Below are positions 59,313-64,000 of a stretch of DNA of 64,000 nt, piece by piece. The position numbers and the translations under genes are program-made. The notes under the pieces are model-generated. The model did not search any database, was not told the DNA's origin, and was given only the letters and a program-made list of their open reading frames with translations. Location of the stretch: the NCBI RefSeq assembly GCF_019423705.1, contig NZ_JAHZAX010000002.1:186001-250000 (forward strand), read 5' to 3'. Origin of the DNA: Ruminococcus sp. (lineage in GTDB: Bacteria > Bacillota > Clostridia > Oscillospirales > Ruminococcaceae). Numbering within the stretch: the first letter of the stretch is position 1; every line of letters begins with the position of its first letter.

Positions 59313-60205
59313 GCGATATTCTAAAAAGCTGCGCCCTTTGCCCGAGAGAGTGCAAGGTCAACAGATATGAGCGCAAGGGCTTTTGCGGAGAAGACGCAAC
59401 CGTGCGCATTGCCCGTGCGGAGCTCCATCAATGGGAAGAGCCGTGCATTAGCGGCAAAAATGGTTCGGGAACTGTGTTCTTTTCGGGGTGCTGCCTCAAA
59501 TGCTGCTTCTGTCAGAATTACGAAATATCCGCAGAGGGCAAGGGCTTTGAGCTCACCGAGCAGGAGCTTGCGGAGACTTTTCTGCGGCTGCAAGATATGG
59601 GTGCGCACAACATCAACCTTGTGAACCCGACTCACTTTGTTCCGCAGATAATTACAGCGCTGGATATCTGCAAGGATAGTCTGCATATCCCAGTTGTTTA
59701 CAATACAGGTGGTTATGATAAGCCCGAAACGCTGGAGCTTTTAGGCGACAGGGTGAAGATTTTTCTGCCCGATCTGAAATATTCTGACCCACAGCTTTCG
59801 GCGGATTATTCCAAAGCTTCCGATTATTTTGAAGCTACGGCAAAAGCTATCCGCAAAATGGTGGATATTGCGGGCAAACCTGTTTTTGATGAAAACGGGA
59901 TAATGCAAAGAGGCGTTATCGTGCGGCATTTGGTGCTTCCAACGCACCGCAAGGATTCTATCAAGCTTATGGAATGGCTGGGAGAAAACTTCGCAAAAGA
60001 TGAAATTATGGTCAGCCTTATGAGCCAGTTCACGCCCGTTTACAAGGCATTCGATCACAAAGAGCTTTGCCGAAAGACTGCGACTTTTGAATACAATTCA
60101 GTTATCGACGTGGTGAACAAGTACGGCTTTAACGGATTTATTCAGAGCAGAACTTCCGCAAACGCTGACTTTATCCCCCAATTTTATGATGAAAAATATT
60201 ATTGA
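59309..60205 (+). CDS. Radical SAM protein, PflA-like (COG1313 type)
   Basis: 298 residues. The iron-sulfur motif Cys61-x3-Cys65-x2-Cys68 lies in SGCCLKCCFCQNYEIS. Four more Cys (8, 11, 15, 26) in CALCPRECKVNRYERKGFCG at the N-terminus probably bind a second cluster. NTGGYDKPETLE and the segment LMSQFTPV are also conserved. Proteins of this type are related to pyruvate formate-lyase activating enzymes but no glycyl-radical partner is next to the gene. The target is unknown. The start GTG/ATG overlaps the previous gene; a terminator follows. Confidence 0.85.
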   Translation: MSDILKSCALCPRECKVNRYERKGFCGEDATVRIARAELHQWEEPCISGKNGSGTVFFSGCCLKCCFCQNYEISAEGKGFELTEQELAETFLRLQDMGAHNINLVNPTHFVPQIITALDICKDSLHIPVVYNTGGYDKPETLELLGDRVKIFLPDLKYSDPQLSADYSKASDYFEATAKAIRKMVDIAGKPVFDENGIMQRGVIVRHLVLPTHRKDSIKLMEWLGENFAKDEIMVSLMSQFTPVYKAFDHKELCRKTATFEYNSVIDVVNKYGFNGFIQSRTSANADFIPQFYDEKYY

Positions 60206-60211
60206 TCGCAT

Positions 60212-60243
60212 TTCCGTCAAGTGACCCTTGGCGGAATTTTTTT
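60212..60243 (+). terminator. Terminator after the radical SAM gene
   Basis: TTCCGTCAA (60212-60220) pairs with TTGGCGGAA (60228-60236) with one G-U pair, followed by seven T. Confidence 0.9.
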
Positions 60244-60269
60244 GTAATAAAATTGTTATACAATCACTA

Positions 60270-60298
60270 TTGACTTTTTGCACAAAAAAGTTTATAAT
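60270..60298 (+). promoter_or_regulatory. Sigma-A promoter of the HD-domain gene
   Basis: TTGACT (60270-60275), 17-base spacer, TATAAT (60293-60298). Confidence 0.75.
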
Positions 60299-60385
60299 AT
60301 AAACATAGAGTTTGGATCAACAAACTTTATCATTCATCATTCGCCAACAGTTTTGACAGGTTAATTTTGAAAAGAGGTTATGCCA

Positions 60386-60910
60386 ATGTCAAAGGCTTTC
60401 GGTTCAAGATACTCTATTGAAAAATCTGAGCAAGCCAAAGAGTATTTTGAGTTTGTAAAGGACCTGCTTGACAGCGATGTTGTAAACGAAATGAAGAATT
60501 TTCGACATCATTACAGTACCACCTGCTATCAGCATTGTCTGAATGTTTCTTATTATAATTATCTTGTGTGCAGAAAGCTGGGGCTAAATTCCCGTTCGGC
60601 CGCAAGAGCCGGGCTTCTCCACGATCTGTTTTTGTACGATTGGAGAGAGCGTGAAAAGAAAAAAGGCGAAATGCCTCACGGAATGACCCACCCAAAGGTC
60701 GCCCTCAACAATGCAAAGCAGCATTTTGAGATCGGCAAGCGAGAGGAAGATATGATCGTCAAGCATATGTGGCCGCTGACGCTGAAATTCCCAAAGTACG
60801 CTGAGTCTTATGTTATCGTGTGTATCGACAAGTACGCAGCTATGCTGGAGATCGGTTCATACTGGGGTCAGAAAATGAAAGAAAAAGCTAGAAGCTTGAA
60901 ACAGCACTAA
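60386..60910 (+). CDS. HD-superfamily hydrolase
   Basis: 174 residues. HD motif is GLLHDLFLYDW, with a His in HHYSTTCYQHCLNVS before it and MTHPKVALNNAKQHF and IVKHMWPLT after it, the order of a small HD phosphohydrolase. Substrate unknown. The start at 60386 is preferred over the ATG at 60380 because GAGG is eight bases upstream. Monocistronic: own promoter and terminator. Confidence 0.85.
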   Translation: MSKAFGSRYSIEKSEQAKEYFEFVKDLLDSDVVNEMKNFRHHYSTTCYQHCLNVSYYNYLVCRKLGLNSRSAARAGLLHDLFLYDWREREKKKGEMPHGMTHPKVALNNAKQHFEIGKREEDMIVKHMWPLTLKFPKYAESYVIVCIDKYAAMLEIGSYWGQKMKEKARSLKQH

Positions 60911-60914
60911 TGCA

Positions 60915-60948
60915 AACGGGACAGGATATTGCCTGCCCCGTTTTTTGA
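60915..60948 (+). terminator. Terminator after the HD-domain gene
   Basis: AACGGGACAGG pairs with CCTGCCCCGTT (one A-C mismatch), followed by TTTTT. Confidence 0.85.
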
Positions 60949-60975
60949 TGTTCATATCATAATAATTTAAACAAT

Positions 60976-61015
60976 ACAAAAAGGCGCCCTGCTGAGATTT
61001 ACCCCAGCAAGGCGC
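60976..61015 (-). terminator. Terminator after glgA
   Basis: Minus strand GCGCCTTGCTG pairs with CAGCAGGGCGC (one wobble), then CTTTTTG. Convergent with the preceding terminator. Confidence 0.88.
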
Positions 61016-61053
61016 TTTTCCCGTCTGTCAGGCAAAACAAACGGTTATTGGTG

Positions 61054-62466
61054 TTAGTGAATATCGTTATAAAGTGCGATGTATGCCTTAGCAGATTTTT
61101 CCCAGCTAAAGTCCTGCTTGAGCGCTGTATTCACAAGTCTGCCCCATTTCATCTTGTCGTCGTAATAAGCTCTCGCTCTAACGACTGCGTCAAGCATATC
61201 GTGGGCGTTGTATGACTTGAATGTGAAGCCGTTTCCGCCCTTGTCACCGGCGTCGTGGATACTGTCTCTCAGTCCGCCCGTCTCTCTTACGATCGGGATA
61301 GTGCCGTACCTAAGGGAGATCATCTGAGCCAAGCCGCAAGGCTCGCTCTGGGAAGGCATAAGGAACATATCAGCGCCTGCGTAAATTTTCTTTGAAAGTT
61401 CAGGAACGAAACCGATAGTCAGACCAACTCTGTCAGGATAGCGATAGTGCATTTCGCTGAAAAAGTCCTCGTATATCTTCTCGCCCGAACCGAGAATGGC
61501 AAATTTGCAGCCAAGTCTGATGATATCCTCGAAAACGTACTTGATAAGGTCGAGACCCTTATGAGAAACAAACCTTGTAACGATTCCGATAACAGGCTCT
61601 TTGCCGTGCGACATACCCATTTCACTGAGCAAAGCGTGCTTGCAGACAGCCTTGCCCGTTTTGTCGTTAAGACTATAATTCTTTGCTATAACAGGGTCTT
61701 TTGCAGGATCGTAGATATTCTGATCTATTCCGTTGAGAATGCCGCAAAGCTTGTACTGCTTGCCGACAAGCTCTCTGTCAAGGCCGTGCGAATACCAAGG
61801 ATCGAGAATTTCCCAAGCATAGCTAGGTGAAACTGTTGTCACCTTATCAGCTGTTTCAATGGCAGCTTTCATAAAGTTTACATCGCCGTCATATGTGAGC
61901 AGATCGGTGTGATAAAGAGGGATACCCATAATATCGTTGATAAGCTCAAGACCATACTGACCCTGATACTGGATATTGTGGATCGTAAACACCGTCTTGA
62001 TATCCTCATAGCCCTGCTGATAGCGATAGAAAATATCGTAATAAACAGGCACGAGCGCCGTCTGCCAGTCATTGGCGTTAATGATGTTCGGCTTGAAATC
62101 AATGTAACGGATAAGCTCCAGCACCGCTCTCGAGAAGAAAATAAATCTCTCAGCGTCGTCATAGAAGCCGTAAAGACCGTTTCGCTGGAAATAGTATTCG
62201 TTATCCAGCAGATAGTAGGTCACGCCGTTCACAACACCTGTGAACACGCCGCAATACTGATTTCTCCAGGCAACAGGCACGGTGAAATTGGTCATATAAG
62301 TAAGCTTGTCCCTTAGCTCTTGCTTAATGGAGCTGTAATACGGAATTACGACACGACAGTCGTTTCCCTCCGCATTGATCGCCGCAGGCAGAGAGCCTGC
62401 AACATCAGCAAGTCCGCCGGAAGCGATGAAAGGCAGAGCCTCACTTGCCGTATATAGTATGTTCAT
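61054..62466 (-). CDS. glgA: Glycogen synthase (ADP-glucose type)
   Basis: 470 residues, usual GT5 length. N-terminal ILYTASEALPFIASGGLADV contains the ADP-glucose KxGGL-type segment (here SGGLAD), then NDWQTALVPVYY, GILNGIDQ and the C-terminal SEPCGLAQMISLRYGTIPIV (nucleotide-binding Glu motif). It adds ADP-glucose to alpha-1,4-glucan. GAGGGG precedes the ATG. Downstream of glgD in the glg operon. Confidence 0.96.
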   Translation of the reverse strand: MNILYTASEALPFIASGGLADVAGSLPAAINAEGNDCRVVIPYYSSIKQELRDKLTYMTNFTVPVAWRNQYCGVFTGVVNGVTYYLLDNEYYFQRNGLYGFYDDAERFIFFSRAVLELIRYIDFKPNIINANDWQTALVPVYYDIFYRYQQGYEDIKTVFTIHNIQYQGQYGLELINDIMGIPLYHTDLLTYDGDVNFMKAAIETADKVTTVSPSYAWEILDPWYSHGLDRELVGKQYKLCGILNGIDQNIYDPAKDPVIAKNYSLNDKTGKAVCKHALLSEMGMSHGKEPVIGIVTRFVSHKGLDLIKYVFEDIIRLGCKFAILGSGEKIYEDFFSEMHYRYPDRVGLTIGFVPELSKKIYAGADMFLMPSQSEPCGLAQMISLRYGTIPIVRETGGLRDSIHDAGDKGGNGFTFKSYNAHDMLDAVVRARAYYDDKMKWGRLVNTALKQDFSWEKSAKAYIALYNDIH

Positions 62467-62503
62467 ATCCGAACCCCTCTTTCATAATGAGATAATTCCA
62501 AAG

Positions 62504-63631
62504 TTATACAGAAGCGCCCTTTCCAACATACATTGGATACTGTGGCGAGCTTGTAAGGATATGATTATCGCATATTGTTACATTCTTGTCTGTGATGAGA
62601 TAGTTGAGCTCAGCATTGTCGCCGACAGTTGTTCCCTGCATAAGGATACAGTTCTTGACCTTTGCGCCCTTGCCGACCTTTACGCCTCTGAACAGTACAG
62701 AGTTCTCAACTTCGCCCTCGATGATACAGCCGTCAGCGATAAGTGAATTTGTCACCTTGCTGTCGAGATCATACTTAACAGGAGCGTTGTCGCTTACCTT
62801 TGTGTAGATCGAACGCTTTGGAACGAAAAGCTGTCTAGCATTAACAGGATCAAGCAGAGCCATATTCGACTTGAAATAGCTTGCAGGGCTGTTGAGCTTG
62901 CTGAAATAGTTGCTGTATTCATAAACCTTGATCTTGAGGTCTCTGCACTTTTCCTGAAGAATGTTTCTTTCAAAGCTTACGTTGCCTCTTGCATAAGCGT
63001 CGTTGACCATATCAATAAGGAAGTCCATTGACATAACGAAAATGTTAAGGCTCGTTGTGCAAGTGCCGCTGAGTTCAGGGTTGATGAGAACGGAAGTTAC
63101 GTTCTTGCCATCGTCAACGTTGAAAACTGTTGAAGTCTTGATATCGTCAGAGCTGTAAACGCCTGTGTGAGCAACGGCTGTGATATCAGCGCCGCTTTCG
63201 ATGTGTGCTTCAACGATAGGCTTATAGTCGATATTTGTTACAACATCACAGTCAGAAAGGACCACATACTTAGCCATTGAATGCTTGATAAAGCTCATTG
63301 CGCCGTAAAGTGCTTCGATCCTGCCTCTGTAAAGTGTGCTGTCAACATTACCGAAAGGTGGCAGGATATAAAGTCCGCCCTTCTTTCTTGCAAGGTCCCA
63401 CTCTCTTGCTGAGCCAAGGTGATCCAGCAAGGACTGATAGTTAGACTTTGTGATAACACCGACCTCACTAATGCCGCTGTTTACCATATTTGAAAGTGGG
63501 AAGTCGATAAGACGGTATCTGCCGCCGAACATTATCGAACCCATTGTTCTGTTTTTTGTCATATCGCCAAGAGTCGTGTCGTGCATATTTGCGAAAACAA
63601 GACCCAGTACATTACCCATATTTACATCCAT
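62504..63631 (-). CDS. glgD: Glucose-1-phosphate adenylyltransferase regulatory-like subunit
   Basis: 375 residues. The nucleotidyltransferase-like N-terminus begins NVLGLVFANMHDTTLGDMTK, and the segment RTMGSIMFGGRYRLIDFPLS is conserved from GlgC. It diverges from GlgC at catalytic positions, and it pairs with glgC just upstream, as in Firmicutes where GlgC and GlgD form a heteromeric ADP-glucose pyrophosphorylase. C-terminal left-handed beta-helix repeats follow. AAAGGACC lies before the ATG. Confidence 0.94.
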   Translation of the reverse strand: MDVNMGNVLGLVFANMHDTTLGDMTKNRTMGSIMFGGRYRLIDFPLSNMVNSGISEVGVITKSNYQSLLDHLGSAREWDLARKKGGLYILPPFGNVDSTLYRGRIEALYGAMSFIKHSMAKYVVLSDCDVVTNIDYKPIVEAHIESGADITAVAHTGVYSSDDIKTSTVFNVDDGKNVTSVLINPELSGTCTTSLNIFVMSMDFLIDMVNDAYARGNVSFERNILQEKCRDLKIKVYEYSNYFSKLNSPASYFKSNMALLDPVNARQLFVPKRSIYTKVSDNAPVKYDLDSKVTNSLIADGCIIEGEVENSVLFRGVKVGKGAKVKNCILMQGTTVGDNAELNYLITDKNVTICDNHILTSSPQYPMYVGKGASV

Positions 63632-63648
63632 TTTTACTCGGTCCTTTC

Positions 63649-64000
63649 TTAGATATTCTCATAAATTATCGCCTTAGGTGCAACAACGCTTCCCTCAGCT
63701 ACTGTAAGATTGTTACCAACGACTGCAACGCCCCAAGAGTCTTTGTCCTCGATAGTTTCAGGTCTTGCGCCGATCTGAGAATTTTCTCCGATGACCGTGT
63801 TCTCGCCAACGATAGCATACTCTACCTTTGCGCCCTTCTTTACTACTGCGCCAGGCATAAGGATAGAGTCATAAATAACTGCGCCCTCTTCAACAGTAAC
63901 GCCGTCAGAGATCATTGAGAACTCAACTGAGCCGTCGATAACGCAGCCCTCTGTTATCATTGAGTTCTGTACTTGTGCGTTCTTGCCGATGCTCTGAGGT
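63649..64000 (-). CDS. glgC: Glucose-1-phosphate adenylyltransferase, C-terminal part (gene runs off the window)
   Basis: About 117 C-terminal residues are visible; the reading frame is open to the window edge. The repeated pattern of hydrophobic-hexapeptide type (MISDGVTVEEGAVIYDSILM, PGAVVKKGAKV) is the left-handed beta-helix domain of ADP-glucose pyrophosphorylases. It lies eighteen bases upstream of glgD. The apparent ATG at 63960 is internal, not the start. ADP-glucose made here feeds GlgA. Confidence 0.92.
   Translation of the reverse strand, partial: PQSIGKNAQVQNSMITEGCVIDGSVEFSMISDGVTVEEGAVIYDSILMPGAVVKKGAKVEYAIVGENTVIGENSQIGARPETIEDKDSWGVAVVGNNLTVAEGSVVAPKAIIYENI

Noticed and set aside
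61447..61830. 127-residue plus-strand frame opposite glgA
   Set aside because: It lies inside the conserved glycogen synthase frame and has no independent support.

Overview
The window is chromosomal DNA from a spore-forming, low-to-middle GC Gram-positive bacterium of the class Clostridia. A Ruminococcus-like member of the Oscillospiraceae/Ruminococcaceae fits best. Support comes from the gene set (spoVS, ylbJ, yqfC, yqfD and a yunB-like gene for sporulation; gatCAB; gdpP-rplI-dnaB; RNase J; the glgC-glgD pair of Clostridia; a large fused PurL), strong Shine-Dalgarno sites, and many sigma-A promoters with 17-base spacers. The species is inferred, not proven. I see no rRNA, tRNA, CRISPR, prophage or transposase gene. 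Most of the window is conserved housekeeping DNA.

Layout. 1-3.3 kb (minus): yicC (cut by the window edge), a HAD phosphatase and glmS. 3.4-7.8 kb (plus): an HD-domain protein, a DUF188 protein, a cytoplasmic GH3 beta-glucosidase and a membrane-anchored double helix-hairpin-helix protein, then an 87-base palindromic repeat that may be a MITE. 7.9-10.5 kb (plus): two small proteins of unknown function, a flavin-reductase-like protein and a probable secreted zinc phospholipase C. 10.5-13.3 kb (minus): a two-gene ABC transporter, spoVS and ymdB. 13.3-23.4 kb (minus): a long run of seven genes read in the order rnjA, gdpP, rplI, dnaB, tilS, hpt, ftsH. 23.4-27.3 kb (minus): pcrA, a small Cys-rich protein and ylbJ. 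27.4-41.4 kb (plus): yqfC, yqfD, phoH, ybeY, dgkA, era, a yqzL-like gene, recO, mutS2, a yunB-like gene, ligA and gatC-gatA-gatB. 41.4-46.8 kb (minus): a Cys/Met PLP enzyme, a flavodoxin, a fucose-isomerase-family protein, a DUF218 membrane protein and two HPr-like proteins without the phospho-histidine loop. 47-52.6 kb (plus): mtaB, purL and a DUF1294 protein. 52.6-55.5 kb (minus): an ECF sigma factor with its membrane anti-sigma-like partner, and a P-loop kinase. 55.6-60.9 kb (plus): an Lrp regulator, an aminotransferase, ispE, a zinc-ribbon membrane protein, a PflA-like radical SAM protein and an HD-domain protein. 61-64 kb (minus): glgA, glgD and the end of glgC (glycogen synthesis).

How the genes fit together. 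Several blocks are classical Firmicutes neighbourhoods: RNA decay, c-di-AMP turnover and replication (rnjA-gdpP-rplI-dnaB); sporulation and ribosome assembly (yqfCD-phoH-ybeY-dgkA-era-recO); Gln-tRNA amidation (gatCAB). The regulatory DNA holds the least expected signals: an apparent two-way sigma-E-like promoter shared by ylbJ and yqfC, an ECF-type promoter in front of the sigma factor gene, a folded leader on spoVS, a hairpin that would hide the ribosome binding site of the yunB-like gene, and paired TTTGTGCAAA sites in front of the fucose-isomerase-like gene. I did not find a clearly new multi-gene system. The best candidates for new biology are the two HPr-like proteins that keep the serine site but lack the histidine loop, the small-protein/phospholipase operon at 8-10.4 kb, and the palindromic repeat at 7.8 kb. 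All promoter, hairpin and motif calls were made by eye.
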